26,079 bases of DNA from CAZJLN01 sp964540765. Its GTDB lineage: Bacteria; Chloroflexota; Anaerolineae; Anaerolineales; Anaerolineaceae. The notes beneath the pieces are model-generated. The model saw nothing but the letters and a program-made list of their open reading frames with translations, was not told where the DNA came from and searched no databases. This document shows positions 1-7,210 of the stretch, piece after piece; the first letter of the stretch is position 1; each line of letters starts with the position of its first letter. The DNA lies in contig CAZINW010000031.1 in assembly GCA_964540765.1 (NCBI GenBank), forward strand, positions 1 through 26,079, given 5' to 3'. The position numbers were made by a program, and so were the translations under genes.

Positions 1-54
1 ACCTCTAACCTAGCGGTTAACAGCCGCCCGCTCTGCCGATTGAGCTACCAGGGA
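1..54 (-). tRNA. tRNA-Asn (GTT), 3' part cut by window edge
   Basis: On the minus strand the sequence folds as the 5' two thirds of a tRNA. It has acceptor arm TCCCTGG (48-54), TA, D-stem GCTC/GAGC around an AATCGGCA loop, and anticodon stem GGCGG/CCGCT closing the loop CTGTTAA. The anticodon GTT reads Asn codons. The T-arm, the 3' acceptor strand and any CCA lie beyond the window start. The gene is downstream of prmA on the same strand but has its own strong promoter at 78-106, so it is probably transcribed independently. Confidence 0.93.
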
Positions 55-77
55 ATCCTGCCAGAAGGGCAAGAAGT

Positions 78-106
78 ATTATATGTAAAAGGTGCATGTG
101 TGTCAA
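78..106 (-). promoter_or_regulatory. Consensus sigma70 promoter of tRNA-Asn
   Basis: Read on the minus strand, TTGACA (101-106) is followed by a 17-base spacer and TATAAT (78-83). Both hexamers match the housekeeping consensus exactly. Transcription would start near 71, leaving a leader of about 17 bases before the tRNA 5' end at 54. The leader contains a short TGCC/GGCA hairpin. A 10-base palindrome CAAGCGCTTG (104-113) overlaps the -35 box. It could be coincidental. Confidence 0.88.
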
Positions 107-188
107 GCGCTTGCATTAGTTCGTTCAAGGGGATTTGATCAGGGGTTACTAAGGAAAACGGATGGGTAAAAGTGCCTGATGGAAGAGA

Positions 189-1106
189 TCATCCCACAAC
201 CAGGGCTACCCAGTCTTCATGTTGATAACGGGCAATCAATGCCAGCCTGGCTGTTTTGGCTGCGGCAATGACATCATCAACCTGGTTGTCCAGAATGCCC
301 GCCAACACCAATTTTCCGCCAGGTGTAAGGATATCTGCAAGACCTTCCTTAAAGAGGTGCGTGAGCACCGGTGCCAGGATGTTTGCCAGCACGAAGGGTG
401 CCTGTTTGATCGCAGAATCCCCTTGCAGGATTTTCTGAATTGAACCTTGAGATGTTGCAAGATGATTGTGAATGCCATTGATCCTCGCATTGTTTTGCGT
501 GGCAATAACTGCCTGTTCGTCAGTATCGACTGCCAAGGCATTAGCCGCGCCCAATTTGAGGGCTGCAATCGCCAGGATGCCCGATCCGCAGCCAAGGTCT
601 ATCACGTTTTGACCGGGCAGCAGATGGTCCTCAATGGCAAGCAGGCAGAGCTGTGTGGACGGATGCGTGCCAGTACCAAACGCCATGGCAGGATCAATGC
701 GGATGATTGTGCGGTGTTCACTGGGATCTGCTTCCAACCAGGCAGGTAAAATGAGCCATTTCCTGCCAACCTTGATTGGTTGATAGTGTTTTTTCCAGGC
801 AGCCATCCAGTCCTCATCCTGGATCAGTCTGTATTCTGGCGCTGGAATGGGCACAATCTGACTGAAATGCCAGAGCGCTTCTTCGAGTTGCTGCCTGGTG
901 GTTTCGAGTTGGGTATTGTTGTCAAGATAAGCAATCACTTTCACGTTGCCGGTGGCTTTAAATTCATACTCGTCTGTGTCAAAGGTGGTGATGCTCTCAA
1001 TCACCACCCCATTCTCAGCAAACCTGCTCAGCGCCTCTGCCAGGGCTTCAGCCAACTCGCCACTGCAGGTGATGGATACCTCCAACCAACTGAAGTTTTC
1101 AGCCAC
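189..1106 (-). CDS. prmA: Ribosomal protein L11 methyltransferase PrmA
   Basis: This is a SAM-dependent methyltransferase that, in the known family, trimethylates ribosomal protein L11. The 305 residues match the usual PrmA length. Diagnostic motifs are DPAMAFGTGTHPST (138-151), which lies just before the Rossmann core, the SAM-binding loop VIDLGCGSGI (168-177) and the later NILAP motif that replaces the NPPY of other methyltransferases. The N-terminal roughly 100 residues fit the L11-recognition domain. The start is GTG at 1106, and it overlaps the dnaJ stop by 8 bases, so translation is probably coupled. It is the last gene of the hrcA heat-shock operon, as also seen in many Firmicutes. No clear terminator is visible between its stop and the tRNA promoter. 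Confidence 0.96.
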   Translation of the reverse strand: MAENFSWLEVSITCSGELAEALAEALSRFAENGVVIESITTFDTDEYEFKATGNVKVIAYLDNNTQLETTRQQLEEALWHFSQIVPIPAPEYRLIQDEDWMAAWKKHYQPIKVGRKWLILPAWLEADPSEHRTIIRIDPAMAFGTGTHPSTQLCLLAIEDHLLPGQNVIDLGCGSGILAIAALKLGAANALAVDTDEQAVIATQNNARINGIHNHLATSQGSIQKILQGDSAIKQAPFVLANILAPVLTHLFKEGLADILTPGGKLVLAGILDNQVDDVIAAAKTARLALIARYQHEDWVALVVG

Positions 1107-2217
1107 CCAGCTTTTCTTTCACTTTATCAAAGAAGCTGCGTTCCTGGATCTTGATGTCTGTACCCATCGTTTTCCCAAGTTCTTCAAGAAGCTCTTTTTG
1201 GTGTGCATCCAGGGTTGTGGGAACCTGCACATTGACCGTGACCAACTGGTCACCTCGGGAACTTTTCCGGATCACCGGTACGCCCTTTTCTCTCAGGCGA
1301 AAAACTTTCCCTGGTTGGGTGCCTGGAGGAATACGCAAATCCATTTCACCATCAATGGTGGGAATGCGGATCTCATCTCCCAGCGCTGCCTGGGCTATGT
1401 TGATATCCAAGTCGAGCAAAATATCGCTATCCCTTCTGCGAAAGAATTTATGTGGGGCAACTTCAATTTCAAGGAAGTAATTACCATTGGGTCCGCCATT
1501 GATGCCTGGCTGTCCCTCATTGGCAAGACGCATCTGATTGCCATTATCCACGCCAGCAGGGATGGAAATCATCTTCTTGGTGCTTTTGCGCTCGAGACCG
1601 CGACCATGGCAGGTGTGGCAGGGAGTATCGATCACTTCACCTTTGCCATTGCAGGTGGGGCAGGTGACCACCTGGACCATGGAACCAAGAAAGGTCTGAT
1701 GCATCTGGCGGACTTCACCCTGTCCGTTACAGGTTGGGCAGGTATGTGGTTTTGTACCAGGCTCTGCACCGATTCCATTGCAGGTGCTACACTTTTCATC
1801 ACGCACGATCTCAATTTCCTTATCCACCCCAAAAACAGCTTCTTCGAATGTGAGCTTGATATGCGAACTTAAGTCAGCACCTCGATGGGGTGCATTGCGG
1901 CTGCGGGTGCGCCCATTGCCGAAACCACCAAAGCCAAAAAAGCCTTCCAAAATATCGGAAAGATCGATGCTTGAAAAATCCGGCATCCCTTGGTAATTTA
2001 CACCGGCATGACCATAACGATCATAAGCAGCGCGCTTTTCAGGATCAGAGAGAACCCCATAAGCCTCGTTGATCTCTTTAAATTTCTCTTCAGCATCGGG
2101 TGCTTTATTGACGTCCGGGTGGTATTGGCGTGCTAAATTGCGGAAGGCTGATTTGAGATCATCCTGGCTGGCATCTTTTGCTACACCCAAAACCTCATAA
2201 TAATCGCGTTTGCTCAT
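1099..2217 (-). CDS. dnaJ: Chaperone DnaJ (Hsp40)
   Basis: This is the co-chaperone that stimulates the DnaK ATPase and delivers substrates. The 372 residues contain a J domain with the HPD signature (33-35), a Gly/Phe-rich linker (FFGFGGFGNG), four CxxCxGxG zinc-binding repeats (CSTCNGIG, CPTCNGQG, CPTCNGKG, CHTCHGRG) and the C-terminal substrate-binding domains. It is therefore a full class I DnaJ. An ATG four codons upstream (2229) is in frame, but 2217 is preferred because family members begin M-(S/A)-K-R-D-Y-Y. Neither start has a good Shine-Dalgarno. The gap to dnaK is about 130 bases and holds a stem-loop, so expression may be uncoupled from dnaK. The coding sequence overlaps prmA by 8 bases. 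Confidence 0.97.
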   Translation of the reverse strand: MSKRDYYEVLGVAKDASQDDLKSAFRNLARQYHPDVNKAPDAEEKFKEINEAYGVLSDPEKRAAYDRYGHAGVNYQGMPDFSSIDLSDILEGFFGFGGFGNGRTRSRNAPHRGADLSSHIKLTFEEAVFGVDKEIEIVRDEKCSTCNGIGAEPGTKPHTCPTCNGQGEVRQMHQTFLGSMVQVVTCPTCNGKGEVIDTPCHTCHGRGLERKSTKKMISIPAGVDNGNQMRLANEGQPGINGGPNGNYFLEIEVAPHKFFRRRDSDILLDLDINIAQAALGDEIRIPTIDGEMDLRIPPGTQPGKVFRLREKGVPVIRKSSRGDQLVTVNVQVPTTLDAHQKELLEELGKTMGTDIKIQERSFFDKVKEKLGG

Positions 2218-2300
2218 AAATTCATTCAACTCACATTATCTTAGAATTAATTGCCAAAAACAGTCTGTATCAACTGTGTGAAAAGTTTTTATCCTGCAAT

Positions 2301-2333
2301 AGTGAGGTGCCCTTCTTTGGAGAACACCTCACT
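2301..2333 (-). other. Stem-loop between dnaK and dnaJ
   Basis: The arms AGTGAGGTG (2301-2309) and CACCTCACT (2325-2333) are perfect 9-base complements. Inside them, TTCT (2313-2316) and AGAA (2321-2324) add a further 4-base-pair stem closed by a four-base loop, with a 3-base bulge. No U-run follows on the minus-strand transcript, so a classical intrinsic terminator is unlikely. It fits better as an mRNA stability or processing element that sets dnaK above dnaJ. Confidence 0.6.
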
Positions 2334-2351
2334 TGTTTATAATACTCAACC

Positions 2352-4262
2352 TCAAACCTGTTTGTACTCACCATCCACGACGTCTTCATCGCCAGGCTTG
2401 GTAGTGTCATCGCCTGTGGAAGGTTCGGCATCTGCTGCAGGGTTGGTCGTTGTTTGCTGCTGCTGGGCATAGGCAGCCTGACCAACTTCCTGGAGCACCT
2501 GCATCAGGGCTTCCACTTCTTTTGTGATGGCAGCCGGGTCTTCTTTATCTTTGATTTCCTTGACTTTTTTGACAGCCGCTTCAACCTTGCTCTTAACATC
2601 TGCCGGGACTTTCTCGCCCAGGTCTCGCAGGGTTTTTTCTGCGGAATAGATGGCATTGTCTGCCATATTGCGGGCTTCGATCAGATCGCGTCGTTGCTTA
2701 TCTTCTTCTGCGTGCGCTTCTGCCTCACGTCGCATCTTTTCAACTTCGGCTTCGCTCAGACCTGAAGACGCAGTGATCGTGATGTTCTGACTGCGCCCGG
2801 TGGCTTTATCCTTGGCTGTCACTTCCAAAATGCCATTGGCATTGATATCAAAGGTCACTTCAATTTGAGGAACACCACGCGGGGCAGGTGGGATCCCATC
2901 TAGGTTGAATTTGCCAAGCGATTTATTGTCAGCAGCCATCGGTCGTTCACCCTGCAAGACATGGATCTCAACCTGGGTCTGGCTGTCACTCGCCGTGGAA
3001 AACACCTGGCTTTCACGCGTCGGAATGGTTGTATTGCGTTTGATCAAGGGAGTGGCAATACTGCCAAGGGTTTCAATGGAGAGTGTCAGGGGGGTTACAT
3101 CCAGCAGGAGGATATCTTTTACTTCACCACCCAAAACGCCAGCCTGAATGGCGGCACCAACAGCCACAACCTCATCCGGGTTAACTCCCTTATGCGGTTC
3201 CTTGTTGAATTCCTTTCGTACAATCTCTTGCACTGCGGGCATACGGGTCATGCCACCGACCATAACCACTTCGTTGATCTCAGAAGGCTTTAAGTTTGCA
3301 TCAGAGAGCGCTTGTTTGACGGGGGTCATGCTTCGATTCAGCAGATCATCAGTCAATTGCTCAAGTTTGGCACGGGTCAGGGTTGTAACAAGATGTTTCG
3401 GTCCGCTTGCATCTGCGGTGATGTAGGGCAGATTGATCTCAGCCTGCATGACCGTGGAGAGCTCAATCTTGGCTTTTTCTGAAGCTTCCTTGAGGCGCTG
3501 CAGTGCCTGGCGGTCATGGCGCAAATCAATGCCATTCTCACGCTTGAACTCATCGGCGAGATAATCCATGATGCGCTGGTCAAAGTCATCGCCGCCCAGG
3601 AAGGTATCGCCACTGGTGGAACGCACCTGGAAGACCCCATCTCCGACTTCCAATACAGAGATATCAAAAGTACCGCCGCCAAGGTCATAAACGCTGATAA
3701 TTTCATTTTTACGCTTGTCCAGACCGTATGCCAGGGAGGATGCAGTTGGCTCGTTGATGATGCGAAGCACTTCAAGACCGGCGATTTTACCGGCATCCTT
3801 GGTGGCGTTGCGCTGCGCATCGTTAAAGTATGCGGGCACAGTGATCACTGCCTGTGTTACAGGTTCGCCCAGGTAAGCTTCAGCGTCACGCTTGATCTTT
3901 GCAAGAATCATTGCTGAGATTTCCGGCGGTGAGTATTCCTGACCACCTAAAACAACACGGATGTCTCCATTTGGAGCTTTTGTGATCTTGTAGGGCACAC
4001 GCGTGAGCGCCTTTTGCACCTCGGGGTCTTCATATTTGCGACCCATAAATCGTTTGATTGAGAAAATGGTGTTCTCAGGATTGACAATAGCCTGGTTGCG
4101 GGCGACGCGTCCAACAAGACGTTCCCCATTTTTATTGACTGCAACAACAGATGGAACCAGCCGTTCACCTTCCGCAGAAGGTATGACTACTGGCTCACCG
4201 CCAACCATGACGGCTCCTACTGAGTTGGTGGTTCCAAGATCGATACCAATGATTTTTGACAT
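2352..4262 (-). CDS. dnaK: Chaperone DnaK (Hsp70)
   Basis: This is an ATP-dependent cytoplasmic chaperone working with DnaJ and GrpE. Its 636 residues are full length for the family. It begins with IGIDLGTTNS (phosphate loop 1), and the ATPase domain carries DLGGGTFDISVLEVGDG. The substrate-binding domain follows from about residue 380 (LLLDVTPLTLSIETLG), then the helical lid and a Gln/Thr-rich tail ending in DGEYKQV rather than the common EEVKD-like terminus. The minus-strand leader reads AGGAG about 8 bases before ATG 4262, a good ribosome binding site. It lies 10 bases after grpE, so the two are cotranscribed. HrcA acting at the CIRCE element at 5936-5962 should repress the whole unit. Confidence 0.98.
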   Translation of the reverse strand: MSKIIGIDLGTTNSVGAVMVGGEPVVIPSAEGERLVPSVVAVNKNGERLVGRVARNQAIVNPENTIFSIKRFMGRKYEDPEVQKALTRVPYKITKAPNGDIRVVLGGQEYSPPEISAMILAKIKRDAEAYLGEPVTQAVITVPAYFNDAQRNATKDAGKIAGLEVLRIINEPTASSLAYGLDKRKNEIISVYDLGGGTFDISVLEVGDGVFQVRSTSGDTFLGGDDFDQRIMDYLADEFKRENGIDLRHDRQALQRLKEASEKAKIELSTVMQAEINLPYITADASGPKHLVTTLTRAKLEQLTDDLLNRSMTPVKQALSDANLKPSEINEVVMVGGMTRMPAVQEIVRKEFNKEPHKGVNPDEVVAVGAAIQAGVLGGEVKDILLLDVTPLTLSIETLGSIATPLIKRNTTIPTRESQVFSTASDSQTQVEIHVLQGERPMAADNKSLGKFNLDGIPPAPRGVPQIEVTFDINANGILEVTAKDKATGRSQNITITASSGLSEAEVEKMRREAEAHAEEDKQRRDLIEARNMADNAIYSAEKTLRDLGEKVPADVKSKVEAAVKKVKEIKDKEDPAAITKEVEALMQVLQEVGQAAYAQQQQTTTNPAADAEPSTGDDTTKPGDEDVVDGEYKQV

Positions 4263-4272
4263 GCTTATTCTC

Positions 4273-4851
4273 CTATTTTGCTACCCGCACGAGGGCTGGG
4301 CGAATGATACGGTCTTTAATTTTATAACCCGCCTGCAGGACTTCAATAATCTGTCCGTTGGCATAATCGGGATTTTCTTCATGGGTAATAGCTTCATATT
4401 GGAGGGGATCAAATTCGTCACCAGGATTGACTTGAAGGCGTTCAACCCCCTGGCTTTCAAGCACCTGCAGCAGCTTTTGCAAGATCAAGGCAATCCCATC
4501 CACCCAGGGGTTGGATGCATCCTCGGAAGGGCAGTGTTTCAGCGCCCTATCCAGATCATCAACCACGACCAGAAAAGGTTTTACCACTTCTGCAAGGACA
4601 AGGTTGTAGGTATTCTGGTTCTCCTGGTCAATCCTGCGTTTGTAATTGGCAAAATCCGCGCGTTCACGCTGCAGCCCGTTCAGATATTCATTGGATTGCG
4701 CCTGCAAATCAGCGAGTTGTTTCTGCAAACTGTCCAACTCTTCATAGCTGATTGTGATTGAAGGTAATTCTTCTGTCTTTTCAGCATTGTCTCCAGGCTG
4801 TTCTTCCTTTTTTGGTTCTTCTTTATGCTCATCTTTCTTTTCTTTTGTCAT
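4273..4851 (-). CDS. grpE: Nucleotide exchange factor GrpE
   Basis: GrpE is a dimer that releases ADP from DnaK. The 192-residue protein has a charged Lys/Glu-rich N-terminal tail (1-30), a long helical region predicted to form the dimer coiled coil (about 35-95) and the C-terminal beta domain. The conserved family signature runs from GVERLQVNPGDEFDP through the IIEVLQAGYKI and RPALVRVAK segments. A strong Shine-Dalgarno (GGAGAGG) precedes ATG 4851. It sits between hrcA (34-base gap) and dnaK (10-base gap) in the heat-shock operon. Confidence 0.96.
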   Translation of the reverse strand: MTKEKKDEHKEEPKKEEQPGDNAEKTEELPSITISYEELDSLQKQLADLQAQSNEYLNGLQRERADFANYKRRIDQENQNTYNLVLAEVVKPFLVVVDDLDRALKHCPSEDASNPWVDGIALILQKLLQVLESQGVERLQVNPGDEFDPLQYEAITHEENPDYANGQIIEVLQAGYKIKDRIIRPALVRVAK

Positions 4852-4885
4852 AACACCTCTCCAAGAGATTCAAAAATGATTGCCG

Positions 4886-5935
4886 TTATTCAATCAGTGT
4901 GTCAATAACCAGGTCGCTGAGTAAACCGGCTACAAACCGTACGGTTGAGATTGTGTGTCCGTAAGGCATTCGCATTGGCCCAAGAACGCCCAATGTACCG
5001 GTCATCGTGCCGGGTAAGCCATAGCGTGCCAATATCACAGAGCATTGACGCAGTTCCTGCCAGGTTCCCTCTCCGCCAATCAATACCTGGATGCCGCCTA
5101 CATTATTGGTCATGATCGTGCGGGAAAGCAGGTCATTGAGCAATGAGGGCTCTTCAAATAAACGCAAGGCAAGGCGTGCATCTTCAGATTCAGCAAATTC
5201 CGGCTCTGCTAAAACGTTGGTCATGCCATCCATGTAGACTTCACCGGTTACCAGTTTTTCGGATATTGACATAACTTCCCGCACAAACTTGAGGATTTGC
5301 TCACTGACCGGATCAAATTGCAGATCCAGTGCAGCCAGTTGATCAGAATTACAGTTGTGGCAGATGGTTGATAGTTCCGCAGCAATCCGTGAGAGTTCCT
5401 CCTGCGAGGTTGGCTCGGGAATGGTCAGGATTTGTTGACGGATCTCACCTCCGACCAGGACAACAACCATCAATACCTGCCGACCTCTGATCGAGATCAA
5501 TTCAAGGTGTTTGAAAAGTGCTTTTTCACTGTGTGGCGCAGTTACGATTGAGGCTGCCTGGGATTGGTTTGCCAGGACAGATGCAGCCAGTTTGAGCCAT
5601 TGATCAATATCCTGGCGTGATTGATAGAATTGATGGCTGATCGTGTTACGGGTGTTGACTGGTAAATTGGTCTGCTGAACAAGATTGCTCACAAAAAAGC
5701 GGTAGCCTTCCTCGGTTGGAACCCGCCCGGCAGAAGTGTACGGCTGACGAAGATAACCCATCTCGGTCAGCGCTACCATTTCGTTGCGAATAGTGGCAGA
5801 GCTCATTTGCAGCCCATATTGATCGACCATGCTCTTTGAACCCACAGGCTGTGCCGTACGGGTATGCTCATGGACGATCAGTGAAAGGATCAGCTTTTGT
5901 CGTTCCGTTAATGCTTTCATTTTTATTATATCCAT
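4886..5935 (-). CDS. hrcA: Heat-inducible transcription repressor HrcA
   Basis: HrcA binds CIRCE operators and represses class I heat-shock genes. Its activity depends on GroEL in studied bacteria. The 349-residue protein has the N-terminal winged-helix region (LTERQKLILSLIV, then SSATIRNEMVALTEMGYL and TSAGRVPTEEGYRFFV) and the C-terminal ligand/dimer domain (GVLGPMRMPYGHTISTVRFV). The ATG at 5935 directly abuts the CIRCE element. Its only SD-like bases, GAGAG, lie inside the right arm of CIRCE, 6 bases from the start. A second in-frame ATG at 5920 (residue 6) is possible but has no better ribosome binding site. It is the first gene of the operon, so it is autoregulated. Confidence 0.96.
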   Translation of the reverse strand: MDIIKMKALTERQKLILSLIVHEHTRTAQPVGSKSMVDQYGLQMSSATIRNEMVALTEMGYLRQPYTSAGRVPTEEGYRFFVSNLVQQTNLPVNTRNTISHQFYQSRQDIDQWLKLAASVLANQSQAASIVTAPHSEKALFKHLELISIRGRQVLMVVVLVGGEIRQQILTIPEPTSQEELSRIAAELSTICHNCNSDQLAALDLQFDPVSEQILKFVREVMSISEKLVTGEVYMDGMTNVLAEPEFAESEDARLALRLFEEPSLLNDLLSRTIMTNNVGGIQVLIGGEGTWQELRQCSVILARYGLPGTMTGTLGVLGPMRMPYGHTISTVRFVAGLLSDLVIDTLIE

Positions 5936-5962
5936 TTAGCACTCTCATGCCGAGAGTGCTAA
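5936..5962 (-). promoter_or_regulatory. CIRCE operator (HrcA binding site)
   Basis: This is the perfect consensus TTAGCACTC-N9-GAGTGCTAA, with all 18 arm bases matching. It lies between the hrcA promoter (5976-6004) and the hrcA start codon, in the predicted 5' leader. This is the usual position for HrcA autoregulation of hrcA-grpE-dnaK-dnaJ. No groESL operon is in the window to share the control. Confidence 0.97.
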
Positions 5963-5975
5963 ATTATCGGGATTA

Positions 5976-6004
5976 ATGATACCATGCAGGCATGGTTGCG
6001 TCAA
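5976..6004 (-). promoter_or_regulatory. Sigma70-type promoter of the hrcA operon
   Basis: On the minus strand TTGACG (5999-6004) is separated by 17 bases from TATCAT (5976-5981). Each hexamer has one mismatch to consensus. Transcription would begin around 5969, just upstream of the CIRCE element. The spacer contains a perfect inverted repeat, ACCATGC-AG-GCATGGT (5981-5996), listed separately. A second TATAAT motif overlaps the first hrcA codons (5925-5930), but it has a poor -35 box. Confidence 0.8.
5981..5996. repeat. Perfect inverted repeat inside the hrcA promoter spacer
   Basis: ACCATGC and GCATGGT are 7-base perfect complements separated by AG. The repeat lies wholly between the -35 and -10 boxes, sharing one base with the -10 box. 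A symmetric 16-base site in this place could be bound by a dimeric regulator additional to HrcA. This is inference; no regulator is identified. Confidence 0.45.
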
Positions 6005-6084
6005 GAAATCACCCCTGCTTCTGTATTAACCTTTTGTTAGATAATTTACGCTAAATATCGAAAAGTACATTGGAGGAGGGAAGG

Positions 6085-7110
6085 TCAATCCCGCTGCAAC
6101 CTTGCCTGCATTACAAAGCGATCGACACCGCCGAATTTGTACTTGTAACTTTCATCACCGCGCATGAAATCCAATTCATTGATGCCATTTTCCATGCCCC
6201 ACTGCACGATCTTTGCCAGGAGTATCCACCCTGGTGAGTATTGGGCAAATTGGAGATTCCAAGCTGAGTTGTAAATCCACAGTCGCTGGTCATACTGAAA
6301 GCTCAAATAAGCCGCAGCCTTTTGCGCGTTGATTTTGAGGAAAGCAAGGTGCAGCCAGCCATGGGTCATTGCCAGCTGGGTCGTATTCAGGATATGATCC
6401 TGCATCAATTGCGTCAGGAAAGCTTTCTTTTCCGGGTCAAGCGCCATCATATCCAAAAATGCCCTGGTTTCTGATTCAAGCGCTTTAGGCTCTGTCACAA
6501 AATACCAACTTGTTTCAGATTCCTCGTCCACACGGCGTAATTTTCGGCGGATCTCGTGTCGCTGTTTTTTATCAAGATTGGCAAGGTATGTCTCCCAATC
6601 TCCTGGCAGGGTGATGTATGGGGAGGATTGAAGTTTCTCAAGGGTAAAATTCCAGCCAGTGCTTTGTGCACCTTGCTGGAGCAATGGGATGCTCGGTGTT
6701 GCATCGGGCAAATTATACAAATCGAGTAATTTGAAGGCGGGATCGTCCACCAACTTCAGGTATTCCAGCAGTGCTGGAATGAATTCAGGCAGGTCACCCG
6801 CTGATACGATGAAATCCAGGTAATCTGAGACCTCCACGCAACCCAGGAACATCAATGAAGGCTGATCCTGACGGTTTTGCCCTTTAAAAAACGGCGCTAT
6901 GCCAACCAGGTGTCCATCCTGTTCCGCAGTGATGATTTGCAGTTGGGTCTGATCAGGGTTCCATTCGCCGCCGCCACGTGTAGTCCACCAGGCCTTAAGA
7001 TAGGCATGTTCCAAAAATGGCACACGACTTGCACACTTTTGCATCAGGCGATTCCATTCAGGCTCAATGTTGTCCCACGTTTGCGTGTCTTTGATGATAT
7101 TGAATTCCAT
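6085..7110 (-). CDS. FemAB/BioF2-like GNAT-fold acyltransferase
   Basis: This 341-residue protein resembles the BioF2-like or CelD-type acetyltransferase group (GNAT fold, related to FemAB). Visible features are the YLANLDKKQRHEIRRKLRR segment (about residues 173-191), which is typical of the start of the second GNAT domain, followed by the AMTHGWLHLAFLKINAQKAAAYLSF strand pair and the terminal segment ENGINELDFMRGDESYKYKFG. Known members transfer acyl or aminoacyl groups onto polysaccharide or cell-envelope precursors, but the substrate here cannot be read from sequence. I chose ATG 7110 (MEFNIIKD) over an in-frame start 132 bases upstream, because the longer version would run through the divergent promoter region. 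A -10 box ends 7 bases before the ATG, so the mRNA may be leaderless. No partner gene is adjacent except the divergent membrane protein. Confidence 0.8.
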   Translation of the reverse strand: MEFNIIKDTQTWDNIEPEWNRLMQKCASRVPFLEHAYLKAWWTTRGGGEWNPDQTQLQIITAEQDGHLVGIAPFFKGQNRQDQPSLMFLGCVEVSDYLDFIVSAGDLPEFIPALLEYLKLVDDPAFKLLDLYNLPDATPSIPLLQQGAQSTGWNFTLEKLQSSPYITLPGDWETYLANLDKKQRHEIRRKLRRVDEESETSWYFVTEPKALESETRAFLDMMALDPEKKAFLTQLMQDHILNTTQLAMTHGWLHLAFLKINAQKAAAYLSFQYDQRLWIYNSAWNLQFAQYSPGWILLAKIVQWGMENGINELDFMRGDESYKYKFGGVDRFVMQARLQRD

Positions 7111-7117
7111 GACAAGG

Positions 7118-7144
7118 ATTATACTCTGCACTTTGAATTGTCTA
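7118..7144 (-). promoter_or_regulatory. Putative promoter of the acyltransferase gene, possibly leaderless
   Basis: TATAAT (7118-7123 on the minus strand) lies 7 bases before ATG 7110, which places the predicted start of transcription at or next to the start codon. A TAGACA hexamer (7139-7144) is 5/6 to consensus, but its 15-base spacing is short. No Shine-Dalgarno is present, which agrees with a leaderless transcript. Confidence 0.45.
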
Positions 7145-7147
7145 TTG

Positions 7148-7153
7148 TATAAT
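7148..7153 (+). promoter_or_regulatory. Putative -10 box of the membrane-protein gene
   Basis: TATAAT matches consensus and lies 57 bases before ATG 7211. The -35 position (7125-7130, TCTGCA) matches only 3 of 6. It is back to back with the divergent minus-strand -10 box at 7118-7123, so the two promoters would compete for polymerase or share control. Confidence 0.4.
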
Positions 7154-7210
7154 GTAATTACTTTAATAACGTGATCTGGCTTAGAGCCGACAGAGATAGC
7201 GGGTGAACTG

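Noticed and set aside
946..1872. A 308-codon plus-strand open frame opposite prmA and dnaJ
   Set aside because: It lies antisense to two strongly recognised genes, has no ribosome binding site and encodes no recognisable domain. It is a by-product of codon bias in dnaJ.
4003..4761. A 252-codon plus-strand open frame opposite dnaK and grpE
   Set aside because: It is fully antisense to conserved chaperone genes, and its translation resembles nothing. It is explained by the codon pattern of those genes.
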